This document shows positions 43,969 to 52,192 of a stretch of DNA of 55,889 nt, one piece after another. Each line of letters starts with the position of its first letter. The stretch's first letter is position 1. Under the pieces are notes generated by a model, which did not search any database, had not been told where the DNA came from, and saw only the letters and a list, made by a program, of their open reading frames with translations. The stretch comes from an uncultured Veillonella sp. (lineage in GTDB: Bacteria; Bacillota; Negativicutes; Veillonellales; Veillonellaceae). The DNA lies in assembly GCA_900544365.1 (NCBI GenBank), contig UQVF01000006.1, forward strand, positions 1 through 55,889. The letters are read 5' to 3'. The translations under genes were made by a program, and so were the position numbers.

Positions 43969-45009
43969 TTAGTGAGCTAACGCTTCTTTCAATGTTTTAA
44001 GGTTTTCTTCCATGATGTCAAGGTATGTCACATGTTTTTGTGCTTGTTCTTCTGTTAAACCTTCTGCAGGGTTTAATACATACACTTTTACGCCAGTTTC
44101 AGCAGCAATGGCATTAGCCAATTTAGGGCTTACCAATTCTTCACTGAAGATTGCTTTTACATTATGTTCTTTGATGAAAGCCACGATATCTGCCATGCGT
44201 TCTGGTGTTGGTTCAGCATCTGGAGATACTCCCATAATACCCAATTGTTCAAAACCGTATGCGTTTGCTAAGTACCCAAATGCCATATGGCTAACTACTA
44301 AATGTTTGTCGTGTTGTGTTTTACCAAATTCTTCATATTTAGCATGCAAAGCTTGTAATTTTTCTTTGTATGCTTTGCCGTTAGCTTCATAGTATTTTGC
44401 ATTCGTAGGGTCTGCTTTAGAGAAGGCTTCTACAACAGCATCTACTTCTTTAGCAACATTCATTGGATCTAACCATACATGTGGATCAAACTCGCCATGT
44501 TCATGTTCGTGCTCATGTTTATCTTCTTTTTGAGCTTTATTATGGTCATCTTTGTCGTCTTTATGATCTTTGTCATCTTTATGATCTTTGTCATGGTCAT
44601 GATCATGTTCGTCTTCATCTTCATCTGGAGCTGGCAACAAAGTAACCGATTTAGATAATTCTACAGGTTGCGCTTGTTGTAGCACATCTTTTGCTAGAAT
44701 CTTTTCTGTTGGTTCCAAACCTGCACCACTATACAAGAACACTTTAGCAGTACCGATTTCTTTCAAATCTTTTGCAGTTGGATCCCAATCATGTGGTTCT
44801 GCTCCTGGAGGTACTAATAAAGACACATCAACTTTATCTCCCCCTACTTGTTTCGCTACATCATATACAGGGAACACGGTAGTAACAACTTTCATTTTTT
44901 CAGCTGGTGCTGCTTGTTTTGTATCACTACCACACCCAGCAATACCTACTGCAGTCGCCACCATAGTAGCTCCTAGTACAAAATAGGTTAATCGTTTTTT
45001 CCAATTCAT
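43969..45009 (-). CDS. znuA: Zinc ABC importer substrate-binding lipoprotein
   Basis: A 346-residue ZnuA/AdcA-type protein. It has a lipobox ending at Cys26 (VGIAGC), so it is lipid-anchored, the metal-ligand motifs GAEPHDWDP, FDPHVWLDPMN and VSHMAFGYL, and between them a long His/Asp-rich loop (about 129-172, many HD and HE pairs) typical of zinc-specific members, thought to collect Zn. The membrane and ATPase partners ZnuB/ZnuC are not in the window. The gene lies right after a terminator-like hairpin at 45038-45072. AGGAGGAG precedes the ATG. Confidence 0.94.
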   Translation of the reverse strand: MNWKKRLTYFVLGATMVATAVGIAGCGSDTKQAAPAEKMKVVTTVFPVYDVAKQVGGDKVDVSLLVPPGAEPHDWDPTAKDLKEIGTAKVFLYSGAGLEPTEKILAKDVLQQAQPVELSKSVTLLPAPDEDEDEHDHDHDKDHKDDKDHKDDKDDHNKAQKEDKHEHEHEHGEFDPHVWLDPMNVAKEVDAVVEAFSKADPTNAKYYEANGKAYKEKLQALHAKYEEFGKTQHDKHLVVSHMAFGYLANAYGFEQLGIMGVSPDAEPTPERMADIVAFIKEHNVKAIFSEELVSPKLANAIAAETGVKVYVLNPAEGLTEEQAQKHVTYLDIMEENLKTLKEALAH

Positions 45010-45037
45010 GAGTATACTCCTCCTAACACATAAAAAA

Positions 45038-45072
45038 CAAGAAGTGATTAGTTTTTGCTAATTCACTTCTTG
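45038..45072 (-). terminator. Terminator after ECF subunit copy 1, or znuA leader hairpin
   Basis: CAAGAAGTGA pairs with TCACTTCTTG and TTAG/CTAA extends the stem; on the minus strand six T follow. Only 28 bases then remain before the znuA ATG, including its ribosome site. A -10 (TATAAT) at 45073-45078 abuts the stem, so a znuA transcript could begin inside it. The hairpin may thus end the ECF message, control znuA, or both. The copy at 46147-46181 is nearly identical. Confidence 0.7.
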
Positions 45073-45136
45073 ATTATATCCGATTTAAAAAATCCGTGCT
45101 TGAATGCATGAGCAGTCTATACACTCAATTTCATTA

Positions 45137-45736
45137 TCATTTAAACTTTTTAATAACAGCTAGTGCCACAGGTGTTACAACAGCTACCGCTAACAATGCT
45201 TCTGGAATACCATGAGACCATACAATGCCCATCACCACATTAAATACAGCTTCCGGTGAAATGTGTGTTGCCTTAGCAAATTCTACACCATAAATTGTGT
45301 AAATACCAGTCATAACAAGGATTGTATTAGTAGCTGTTCCCAAGAATGCAGCTAAGCCGATACGGATGGCTTTCACCTTAATTGGTACATACATATACAC
45401 CAACGCTGCCACTAAACCGATCAACATTCTTGGCAATACAGAAATAATAGGATTCATAAATGCAAAGGATAAAATATTAGGCGCCATGTAAGCTTGTACC
45501 ATACTGTACGCACCGAATAAGAAACCTACTGACATACCTACTTTAGGCCCTTCCACAACACCACCTAAGATAGTTGGGATGTGCAAGATAGTAGCACTAA
45601 TTGGTGGAATTGGCACAAAGCCCCAACCTGTCATACCAAGTACAATGGTAATCCCTGCCAATAAACCAATAATCGTTAATTGACGTACCGTAAATTTTTG
45701 CGATGGCTGTGTTTGCAACGCTGTTTCTTTTTCCAT
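45137..45736 (-). CDS. ECF transporter S component, copy 1
   Basis: A 199-residue membrane protein of the energy-coupling-factor substrate-binding (S) type, with about six membrane segments. The conserved start VPIPPISATILHIPTILGGV followed by GPKVGMSVGFLFGAYSM is typical of the PF12822 group, members of which carry vitamins such as pantothenate; the substrate here is unknown. The first 47 residues are identical to copy 2 and about 20 changes lie between residues 48 and 183. The shared EcfA/EcfT module is not in the window. It has its own promoter, leader and terminator. Confidence 0.88.
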   Translation of the reverse strand: MEKETALQTQPSQKFTVRQLTIIGLLAGITIVLGMTGWGFVPIPPISATILHIPTILGGVVEGPKVGMSVGFLFGAYSMVQAYMAPNILSFAFMNPIISVLPRMLIGLVAALVYMYVPIKVKAIRIGLAAFLGTATNTILVMTGIYTIYGVEFAKATHISPEAVFNVVMGIVWSHGIPEALLAVAVVTPVALAVIKKFK

Positions 45737-45783
45737 GTTTTCCTCCGTTCTTATTCCCTTAGGATATAAGTCGAACCAATAAT

Positions 45784-45872
45784 AAAAAAATGGAACTCAG
45801 TTCTGCTCTTCCTGATACAGACTATACAGTTAGTTCCTCGTATAGAGTAGTACAAAACAGCGCTTCTGTCAA
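45784..45872 (-). promoter_or_regulatory. Promoter and attenuator-like leader of ECF copy 1
   Basis: TTGACA (45867-45872), a 17-base spacer and TACTCT (45844-45849) predict a start near 45837. The RNA would begin with a hairpin: GGAACT (45832-45837) pairs with AGTTCC (45792-45797), inside which TCTG pairs with CAGA, and seven T follow directly. A terminator at the very start of a leader suggests attenuation or a riboswitch. The sequence is the same in copy 2 (46901-46946). I do not recognise a known riboswitch class. Confidence 0.55.
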
Positions 45873-45905
45873 TCAAAAAATGTAACTTTTCTTACACTAC
45901 AAGAA

Positions 45906-45944
45906 AACGAACACCTTATGAGGTGCCTCATACAAGTGTTCGTT
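45906..45944 (-). terminator. Duplicated copy of the gmhB terminator
   Basis: AACGAACAC to GTGTTCGTT, with the second inner arm TGAGG/CCTCA, identical to 47015-47053. It follows the gmhB-end fragment in unit 1. Confidence 0.75.
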
Positions 45945-45950
45945 CTACCA

Positions 45951-46085
45951 TTACAGCCCTAACAATTTTCTGCCTTCTTCCCAAGCGAAGATAGGTGTTA
46001 GGAATGTCATTAAATTTTCTTCTTCAAATGGATAGGCACGCATTCCAATCGCTTCAGCAGCCTGTACATCAGAAGGTTTATCACC
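45951..46085 (-). pseudogene. 3' fragment of gmhB left by the duplication
   Basis: In frame it encodes GDKPSDVQAAEAIGMRAYPF, then FAWEEGRKLLGL and a stop, matching the last 45 or so residues of the real gmhB (47060-47593) with several changes. There is no start codon of its own. It is a dead copy made when the 1.1-kb unit duplicated. Confidence 0.85.
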
Positions 46086-46090
46086 CACAA

Positions 46091-46117
46091 AGTAGATTAA
46101 TCGTTTTTCCAATTCAT
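46091..46117 (-). pseudogene. 5' fragment of znuA with frameshift
   Basis: The start and ribosome site of znuA are repeated here (ATG at 46117, AATTGGAAAAA), but one A is missing, so the frame reads MNWKND and stops. It is the left end of duplication unit 2 and cannot make a functional protein. Confidence 0.8.
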
Positions 46118-46146
46118 GAGTATACTCCTCCTAACACATAAAAAAA

Positions 46147-46181
46147 CAAGAAGTGATCAGTCTTTGCTAATTCACTTCTTG
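46147..46181 (-). terminator. Terminator after ECF subunit copy 2
   Basis: Near-identical copy of the stem at 45038-45072 with T residues following on the minus strand; it ends the message of ECF copy 2. Confidence 0.7.
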
Positions 46182-46245
46182 ATTATATCCGATTTAAAAA
46201 ATCCGTACTTGAATGCATGAGCAGTCTATACACTCAATTTCATTA

Positions 46246-46845
46246 TCATTTAAATTTTTTGATGACAGCTAGTGCCACAGGTGTTACAACGGCTACTCCT
46301 AATAGTGCTTCTGGAATACCATGAGACCATGCAATACCCATCACCACATCAAATACAGCTTCTTGTGAAATGTGTGTTGCCTTTGCAAATTCTACACCAT
46401 AGATTGTATAAATACCAGTCAATACAAGGATAGTACTTGTGACTTTTCCTAAGAAAGCGGCTACACCAATACGGATAGCTCTTACCTTAACTGGCAAGTA
46501 CATATATACCAACGCTGCTACTAAACCAATCAACATTCTTGGTAATATAGAAATGATTGGATTCATAAACACGAAAGATAAAACATTCGGTGACATATAC
46601 GCTCGTACCATACTGTAAGCACCAAATAAGAACCCTACTGACATCCCCACTTTAGGACCTTCTACGATACCACCTAAAAGGGTTGGAATATGCAAGATGG
46701 TCCCACTAATTGGTGGGATTGGCACAAAGCCCCATCCTGTCATGCCAAGTACAATCGTAATCCCTGCCAATAAGCCAATAATCGTTAATTGACGTACCGT
46801 AAATTTTTGCGATGGTTGTGTTTGCAACGCTGTTTCTTTTTCCAT
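46246..46845 (-). CDS. ECF transporter S component, copy 2
   Basis: A 199-residue paralogue of the gene at 45137, about 90 percent identical. The N-terminal 47 residues and the last 16 match exactly; substitutions include A48G, Q81R, A85S, T134K and N166D. Most are conservative, but Q81R and T134K change charge in or near loops. Same family and topology as copy 1. The two may bind the same or related vitamins; there is no sign that either is inactive. Confidence 0.88.
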   Translation of the reverse strand: MEKETALQTQPSQKFTVRQLTIIGLLAGITIVLGMTGWGFVPIPPISGTILHIPTLLGGIVEGPKVGMSVGFLFGAYSMVRAYMSPNVLSFVFMNPIISILPRMLIGLVAALVYMYLPVKVRAIRIGVAAFLGKVTSTILVLTGIYTIYGVEFAKATHISQEAVFDVVMGIAWSHGIPEALLGVAVVTPVALAVIKKFK

Positions 46846-46892
46846 GTTTTCCTCCGTTCTTATTCCCTTAGGATATAAGTCGAACCAATAAT

Positions 46893-46981
46893 AAAAAAAT
46901 GGAACTCAGTTCTGCTCTTCCTGATACAGACTATACAGTTAGTTCCTCGTATAGAGTAGTACAAAACAGCGCTTCTGTCAA
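46893..46981 (-). promoter_or_regulatory. Promoter and attenuator-like leader of ECF copy 2
   Basis: Same signals as for copy 1: TTGACA at 46976-46981, TACTCT at 46953-46958, and the GGAACT/AGTTCC hairpin at 46901-46946 with a T-run. Sequence identical across the whole 214 bases between gmhB and the ECF start. Confidence 0.55.
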
Positions 46982-47014
46982 TCAAAAAATGTAACTTTTC
47001 TTACACTACAAGAA

Positions 47015-47053
47015 AACGAACACCTTATGAGGTGCCTCATACAAGTGTTCGTT
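47015..47053 (-). terminator. Terminator after gmhB
   Basis: A long near-perfect hairpin (AACGAACAC arm plus TGAGG/CCTCA arm) followed on the minus strand by TTTTCTT. It ends the heptose operon 7 bases past the gmhB stop. Confidence 0.85.
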
Positions 47054-47059
47054 CTACCA

Positions 47060-47593
47060 TTACAGCCCCAATAGCTTTCTGCCTTCTTCCCAGGCAAAAA
47101 TAGGCTCTAAGAATGTCATTAAGTTGTCTTCTTCAAATGGGTACGCACGCATGCCAATGGACTCAGCAGCCTGCGCATCAGATGGTTTATCACCGACTAG
47201 GAAGCTACCATCCACATCTACATTCCAGTCCTGAATTGCTTTCGTCAACATACCAGGATTTGGTTTGCGGCAATCACAGTCTTTCGTGTACTCTGCCACA
47301 GATCCTTCTGGATGATGTGGGCAGTAATAGTAGGCCAATACTTTCACACCTTCTGCTTCTAAACGACGGGACATTTCAGCATGTAACGCTTGCACATCTT
47401 CCTCTGTATAGTAGCCTCGTGCAACCCCACTTTGGTTTGTGACCACAATGATATCATACCCACGTGTTTGGGCTTCTTTCATAGCTTCAATAGCACCAGG
47501 AATAAATTCTAGTTGTGCAGGATTACTCAAGTATCCTACATCCACGTTAATAACCCCATCACGATCTAAAAATAATACATTTCTAGTTTCCAT
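47060..47593 (-). CDS. gmhB: D,D-heptose 1,7-bisphosphate phosphatase
   Basis: GmhB removes the C7 phosphate in ADP-heptose synthesis for lipopolysaccharide. The 177-residue HAD phosphatase has FLDRDGVINVD, the TNQSG motif, the zinc loop CPHHPEG to CDCRKPNPGM and GDKPSDAQAA. Its stop TAA overlaps nothing; the ATG shares one base with the hldD stop (TAATG). It is the last gene of the heptose operon. Confidence 0.95.
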   Translation of the reverse strand: METRNVLFLDRDGVINVDVGYLSNPAQLEFIPGAIEAMKEAQTRGYDIIVVTNQSGVARGYYTEEDVQALHAEMSRRLEAEGVKVLAYYYCPHHPEGSVAEYTKDCDCRKPNPGMLTKAIQDWNVDVDGSFLVGDKPSDAQAAESIGMRAYPFEEDNLMTFLEPIFAWEEGRKLLGL

Positions 47594-48558
47594 TATTTTA
47601 CATACCCTTCATTATCACGTAATAACGTACAATACTCATGGACTGCTTGTTCTAATGGAGTAAATCCTTTGTCATAGCCAGCAGCTAGCAATTTAGTAGT
47701 ATCTGCTTGCGTATAGCTTTGGTATTTACCTTTTAATACTTCAGGAAAATCGATATAACGAATCTCGCCTTTTCCAGCGAAGGAAATAACAGCTTTCATA
47801 AACTCATTAAATGTATGAGCATGACCTGTACCACAGTTAAATACTCCACTAATTTCAGGATGTTCCCAGAAATAGAAATTCACATTTACCACATCGTTTA
47901 CATAGATAAAATCACGGGTTTGCTCACCGTCACCATATCCATCGATGCCTTTAAAGAGTGTAATTTCACCAGTTTCCATCAATTTATAATACATTTGACG
48001 CACCAAAGATGCCATCTTATCTTTATGTGTTTCATTCGGTCCAAAGACATTGAAATAGCGTAAGCCCACACATTGAGATTGTAATTGGTTTCTAAATTTT
48101 GCTACATAGCGGTCAAATAGTAGTTTAGAATATGCATATGGATTTAAAGCTTGTTCACAAGCTGGATCTTCACGGAATCCGTTAGTCCCATGTCCATAGG
48201 TGGATGCAGAAGAAGCATAGATGAAAGGAACTCGACGTTCTTGGCAATAATGAAAGAGATTCTTAGACCCTTCATAGTTATTTTTCATCATGTATCTGCC
48301 ATCGTAATCCATAGTATCTGTACAAGCACCTTCATGGAATACTACTTCGATAGGACCACAATCAAAAGTATTTTGCTCTACGGCAATATCAAAATCTTCA
48401 TAATCGATATAATCTGCAAAATCCAACATTTCAATATTTTTGATTTTACGACCATCCGTCAAATCATCAACAATTAAAATGTCATTGCGTCCTTTATTAT
48501 TCAACTGCTTTACAATATTGGATCCAATAAACCCGGCCCCACCTGTAACAATAATCAT
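47593..48558 (-). CDS. hldD: ADP-L-glycero-D-manno-heptose 6-epimerase
   Basis: HldD flips C6 to give the heptose used in the inner core. The 321-residue short-chain dehydrogenase has the NAD motif TGGAGFIGSNI, YASSASTYGHG, the Tyr-xxx-Lys NPYAYSKLLFDRY and the FNVFGPNE loop typical of HldD. It overlaps hldE by 4 bases (ATGA), so translation is coupled. Confidence 0.95.
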   Translation of the reverse strand: MIIVTGGAGFIGSNIVKQLNNKGRNDILIVDDLTDGRKIKNIEMLDFADYIDYEDFDIAVEQNTFDCGPIEVVFHEGACTDTMDYDGRYMMKNNYEGSKNLFHYCQERRVPFIYASSASTYGHGTNGFREDPACEQALNPYAYSKLLFDRYVAKFRNQLQSQCVGLRYFNVFGPNETHKDKMASLVRQMYYKLMETGEITLFKGIDGYGDGEQTRDFIYVNDVVNVNFYFWEHPEISGVFNCGTGHAHTFNEFMKAVISFAGKGEIRYIDFPEVLKGKYQSYTQADTTKLLAAGYDKGFTPLEQAVHEYCTLLRDNEGYVK

Positions 48559-50039
48559 AATTTTCCTTCCTTTACTAATTCTTGAATATGTTTAATAATT
48601 CCTGTTGTAGAATATCCATCTTGGAATGGCAAAATTTGTACTTCCTCTACAAATTCTTTACCAATGACGTCTTCTGGCTTGTAATCTCCACCTTTAACCA
48701 ATATATTTGGTCGCAACTGTGAAAGCACCTCTGCTGGCGTATCTTCTTCAAATAGAACTACACCATCGACAAAACCTAAAGAGCTCATCAACAAGGCTCT
48801 ATCTAGTTCATGGTTGATAGGACGACTATCCCCCTTTAAACGGCGTACAGAACTATCTGAATTCAGGGCCACCACCAAATGATCACCCAGTGTTGCTGCC
48901 TCTTTTAAATAGGTCAAATGACCACGATGTAAAATATCAAAGCAACCATTCGTAAAGACAACCACTTCGCCCCGATCTTGCCACAATCGGATTTTTTTGG
49001 CTAATGCTTCTACAGAATAGATACTTTCTTTATCTTCTTTTTTAGCTTTCATAGAAGACAATAAATCTAATAGTTCTTGACGATGGATCGGATAGGTACC
49101 CACCTTAGACACCACTACTCCCGCTGCTGCATTGGCAGCTACTAAAGCTGCTCGGATAGATAAGCCTGCAATTAATGTAGTAAGCATCATAGCCACTACC
49201 GTATCACCAGCACCGCTCACATCGAATACATCTTGCTGTTTCGTTTCTGCATTGTGCCACACATTGCCATCTTTACGAACTAAGGTAATCCCTTTAGCAG
49301 AACGCGTAACAATGATAAAGTCTAGCTCCATGTTATCCAAAATATGACGTGCTGCTTCAACAACTGCTTCATCTGTGTTGGGCACTTCATAGCCTACAGC
49401 TTCACTGAGTTCCTTCACATTAGGAGTAATACAAGTAGCACCGTTATATTTTGACCAGTCAGAACCTTTCGGATCCACAATAGTCATAATGCCAGCAGCA
49501 CGAGCTTTACTGAATACTTGACTTAATAAGGATGGTTGGCAAATACCTTTCCCATAGTCAGAAATCACAAGGCCTTGCAATCCTTTGTGCAACAACTCAT
49601 CTAGCCAAGTAAGGATAACTATTTCACTGGCGCTAGACACAGGCTGATTCACTTCATAATCTAAGCGAATCATTTGCTGTTGTCCACCTAAGATACGTGT
49701 TTTCGTGGTAGTCGGAATAGAATCTTCAGTAAAGACGCCAGTACTTTGGATACCATTATCTTCTAATAATTGGCGTACTATCTTACCATGTGCATCATCG
49801 CCAATACGAGATGCCATATGCACTTGACAATCTAATTGAGCTAAATTATTTGCTACATTGGCAGCACCGCCTAACACTTCCGTTTCACGTTGCACTAAAT
49901 TCACAGGCACTGGAGACTCTGGAGAGATACGACTTACATCACCAAAAATATAGCGGTCTAACATGCAGTCACCAATAACCCCTACTTGTAGCTGTGGTAA
50001 ATCACGAAGTAAAAAGGATTGTAATGTACGATTAGGCAT
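48555..50039 (-). CDS. hldE: Bifunctional heptose kinase / adenylyltransferase
   Basis: HldE phosphorylates heptose 7-phosphate at C1 and later joins AMP to it. From the ATG at 50039 (MPNRTLQ, inside the gmhA end) it has 494 residues. The N-terminal ribokinase domain shows LGGAANVANNLAQL and DVSGAGDTVVAMM (about 1-320), and the C-terminal nucleotidyltransferase FTNGCFDILHRGHLTYL. It overlaps gmhA by 8 bases. Confidence 0.95.
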   Translation of the reverse strand: MPNRTLQSFLLRDLPQLQVGVIGDCMLDRYIFGDVSRISPESPVPVNLVQRETEVLGGAANVANNLAQLDCQVHMASRIGDDAHGKIVRQLLEDNGIQSTGVFTEDSIPTTTKTRILGGQQQMIRLDYEVNQPVSSASEIVILTWLDELLHKGLQGLVISDYGKGICQPSLLSQVFSKARAAGIMTIVDPKGSDWSKYNGATCITPNVKELSEAVGYEVPNTDEAVVEAARHILDNMELDFIIVTRSAKGITLVRKDGNVWHNAETKQQDVFDVSGAGDTVVAMMLTTLIAGLSIRAALVAANAAAGVVVSKVGTYPIHRQELLDLLSSMKAKKEDKESIYSVEALAKKIRLWQDRGEVVVFTNGCFDILHRGHLTYLKEAATLGDHLVVALNSDSSVRRLKGDSRPINHELDRALLMSSLGFVDGVVLFEEDTPAEVLSQLRPNILVKGGDYKPEDVIGKEFVEEVQILPFQDGYSTTGIIKHIQELVKEGKL

Positions 50040-50604
50040 AGTCTTCTTCCACCAATTCACATAAAATATGACCAGCTAAAATATGCATTTCTTGAATGCG
50101 AGCTGTCACTTTTGATGGCACTGCAAAGGTTAAATCGCATAATTCTGCCATCTTTCCACCACCTTCACCAGTAAAGGCAAAGGTATGCATACCGATATTA
50201 CGAGCAGACTCTACTGCTTTCACCACATTTTTACTATTCCCAGATGTGGAAATACCAATCAAAATATCTCCTGAACGGCCTAGACCATCTACTTGTCGGG
50301 CAAATACTTCATCATACCCATAATCATTGCCTACAGCTGTCAAAATCGACGTATCTGTAGTCAATGCAATAGACGCCAAAGAACGGCGTTCTTTTTGGAA
50401 CCGTCCTACTAATTCTGCCGCTAAATGCTGAGAATCTGCAGCGGATCCACCATTACCGCAAAATAAAATTTTATTACCTGCTGCTAGCGCTGTTTTACAA
50501 CGCTCCGCCATGGCTTCGATAACACCCATCACTTCATAAGTAGCACTCAATGTGTCTACATGGTCTGAGAAACGGGCACTTATAATTGGATGTAACTCAC
50601 TCAT
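50032..50604 (-). CDS. gmhA: Sedoheptulose 7-phosphate isomerase
   Basis: GmhA makes D-glycero-D-manno-heptose 7-phosphate, the first step of the pathway. From the ATG at 50604 (MSELHPII, after AAGGA) it has 190 residues; longer starts lie inside nrdR. The SIS domain is FCGNGGSAADSQHLAAELVG and ISTSGNSKNVV. It overlaps the nrdR end by 8 bases. Confidence 0.95.
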   Translation of the reverse strand: MSELHPIISARFSDHVDTLSATYEVMGVIEAMAERCKTALAAGNKILFCGNGGSAADSQHLAAELVGRFQKERRSLASIALTTDTSILTAVGNDYGYDEVFARQVDGLGRSGDILIGISTSGNSKNVVKAVESARNIGMHTFAFTGEGGGKMAELCDLTFAVPSKVTARIQEMHILAGHILCELVEEDYA

Positions 50605-51070
50605 GTGTTGTATCCTTTCCATGATTATCCAATAGGTCATGTAATTCTTGTAAAAAACTTTCTACATTATTAAATTGTCGATATACCGAGGCAAATCGCA
50701 CATATGCAACTTGATCTACATCTTTCAATAAGGATAATACAATTTCACCAATTCGTTCTGTAGTCACCTCTTGTTCCACTTCCATACGAATTTGCTTTTC
50801 CGTTTCATTCACAATAGATTCTAATTGGTCCGTAGAAATACCCCGTTTGCTACAGGATCTCCACAATCCATTCATTAATTTAGAACGATCAAATAACTCT
50901 TTCTTTTGATCTCGTTTTATCACCATAATTGGTAAATCTTCAATGACTTCATAGGTCGTGAACCGCTTGCCACAGCTCATACATTCCCGACGGCGGCGAA
51001 TATTATTATCATCCGTAGACCGTGAGTCTGTCACTTTGATTTCATCATGATGACAATAAGGACATTTCAT
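50597..51070 (-). CDS. nrdR: Transcriptional repressor NrdR
   Basis: NrdR senses ATP/dATP and represses ribonucleotide reductase genes. The 157 residues have the N-terminal zinc ribbon MKCPYCHHDE to CMSCGKRFTTYE, and the ATP-cone domain (MVIKRDQKKELFDRSKLMNG). No nrd gene is in the window. In this genome it heads the heptose genes, an odd partnership that may be only positional. Confidence 0.95.
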   Translation of the reverse strand: MKCPYCHHDEIKVTDSRSTDDNNIRRRRECMSCGKRFTTYEVIEDLPIMVIKRDQKKELFDRSKLMNGLWRSCSKRGISTDQLESIVNETEKQIRMEVEQEVTTERIGEIVLSLLKDVDQVAYVRFASVYRQFNNVESFLQELHDLLDNHGKDTTHE

Positions 51071-51081
51071 ACCGTATCCTC

Positions 51082-51999
51082 CTATTGGTTGCGCAAGAAG
51101 GTCTTTCCTTGCTGTTGAATTTCTTCTATAAAAGTATCTAACATTTCATAGCGTTTGCGATACATATTTCGTTTATGTGTTTTCGCTGTTTCGTAAGTTT
51201 TACGTTCCTCTGCTAAAGGAATCACAAAGAACCGAGAATCTTTCTCCCATACGTGACCACCTAATTCTTCCCAGAAGTCATCAAATTTTACTAATTTATG
51301 ACGATTGAAACGAATTAAATGTGTATTTGTATAGAACCCTTCATCAGACACTGCATACAAAGTTTCTATGCCTAAGTTAGTTGCTAATTGTCGTAATAAA
51401 AAGAACATGAAGTTCTTAGGACGGTAGCCATGCATTTTTTTCGTTAGCTTTTTCGCCTTATCTAACCCCTCTTTGTACCCTTGTATTGTACCAACCCAAA
51501 TACATGGTTGTCCCGTTGGATCCACACCTAATCGAAAATTGATATGATAAAGTCCGTCCCCTTCGTAAGTCAAAAGTAAACTGAGTAACCCTTCTTTTCG
51601 CTGACCCGTCATAAAACGCAAGGTTGCCTCTAAAGCTAATTCTTCAGAATGCCATAAGCGAATGCCACTTTCAGAAGGGCTGTACAAAGCCCGAATTGCT
51701 CCATCCACAAAATATTTTGGTAACGCATCAAAATGTTGGATAATACACGTCAAGCGTTCTTGAGCTGTCGATTCTTTATACAAGAATACACGGTTAATAA
51801 TCTCCCAAATTCCTTCTTGATCTTGTAACAAATTAGGATAGCTACAATAGTTATCAAAATAAGTTTTTAATTGTTTCAACTGAGATCTATTTTTATAAGA
51901 ACGAGCAGTGAATAAAAAAATTCGTCGCTTTTCTCGCCAACTATGGTATCCATAGATTCTTTTACCCAATTGCCATTGTTGTTTTGCATATGTAAACAC
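51082..51999 (-). CDS. VirK/YbjX-family protein (DUF535)
   Basis: A 305-residue protein with the DUF535 pattern: RKEGLLSLLLTYEGDGLYHINFR, a GTIQGYKEG segment, and VIPLAEERKTYE near the end. VirK/YbjX proteins are linked to lipid A or capsule and to outer-membrane integrity in enterobacteria, but their biochemical activity is unknown. It is the first gene of the run leading to nrdR and the heptose genes, which fits an envelope role. The start is a GTG at 51999, after AAGGAGG. Confidence 0.85.
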   Translation of the reverse strand: MFTYAKQQWQLGKRIYGYHSWREKRRIFLFTARSYKNRSQLKQLKTYFDNYCSYPNLLQDQEGIWEIINRVFLYKESTAQERLTCIIQHFDALPKYFVDGAIRALYSPSESGIRLWHSEELALEATLRFMTGQRKEGLLSLLLTYEGDGLYHINFRLGVDPTGQPCIWVGTIQGYKEGLDKAKKLTKKMHGYRPKNFMFFLLRQLATNLGIETLYAVSDEGFYTNTHLIRFNRHKLVKFDDFWEELGGHVWEKDSRFFVIPLAEERKTYETAKTHKRNMYRKRYEMLDTFIEEIQQQGKTFLRNQ

Positions 52000-52035
52000 G
52001 GTACATCCTCCTTAGGATAGACTATATCAAACTAT

Positions 52036-52065
52036 ATTATACTCCATTTTAACAATGAAATTCAA
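52036..52065 (-). promoter_or_regulatory. Promoter of the VirK-nrdR-heptose run
   Basis: On the minus strand TTGAAT, an 18-base spacer and TATAAT, some 35 bases before the GTG start. No other strong promoter was found down to 47060, so the six genes are likely one operon. Confidence 0.7.
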
Positions 52066-52120
52066 TGTGTACCCCTCATAGCTCATAGTATTTTCGATAG
52101 AAATATAGCTCCATAAAAAA

Positions 52121-52157
52121 CTAGAGAGTTCTAAGGCTGCGCCTTAAAACTCTCTAG
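52121..52157 (-). terminator. Terminator after dut
   Basis: CTAGAGAGTT pairs with AACTCTCTAG, extended by TAAGGC/GCCTTA past one mismatch; six T follow on the minus strand. It lies 36 bases beyond the dut stop. Confidence 0.88.
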
Positions 52158-52192
52158 CAAAAGAAATGCTATTACATTCCTAGTATATGTTG

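Larger units (their letters stand above)
44983..46090. repeat. Tandem duplication, unit 1
   Basis: Bases 44983-46090 match 46091-47199 with an offset of 1108-1109. Each unit runs from the znuA 5' end, through a hairpin, an ECF subunit gene, its 214-base leader and upstream region, to the 3' end of gmhB. The 214-base non-coding segment (45737-45950) is identical in the two units. The ECF proteins differ at about 20 of 199 residues, and the gmhB-end sequences differ by about 15 percent. The left unit ends with a gmhB fragment, the right unit begins with a znuA fragment. Confidence 0.9.
46091..47199. repeat. Tandem duplication, unit 2
   Basis: Second unit of the 1.1-kb duplication described for 44983-46090; it carries the intact gmhB end and the second ECF gene. 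Its leader and spacer (46846-47059) are identical to those of unit 1. Confidence 0.9.

Noticed and set aside
44515..44625. Short tandem repeat (CATGATC/GTCATC-type) in znuA
   Set aside because: It encodes the His/Asp-rich zinc-collecting loop and is explained by that.
45121..45136. Zur or Fur box between ECF copy 1 and znuA
   Set aside because: AATGATAATGA resembles half a Fur-type site but the other half is absent and it overlaps the end of the ECF gene.
45822..45845. P1 stem CTATAC/GTATAG as a pseudoknot riboswitch in the ECF leader
   Set aside because: Its 5' arm overlaps the -10 element and would not be in the RNA if transcription begins near 45837.
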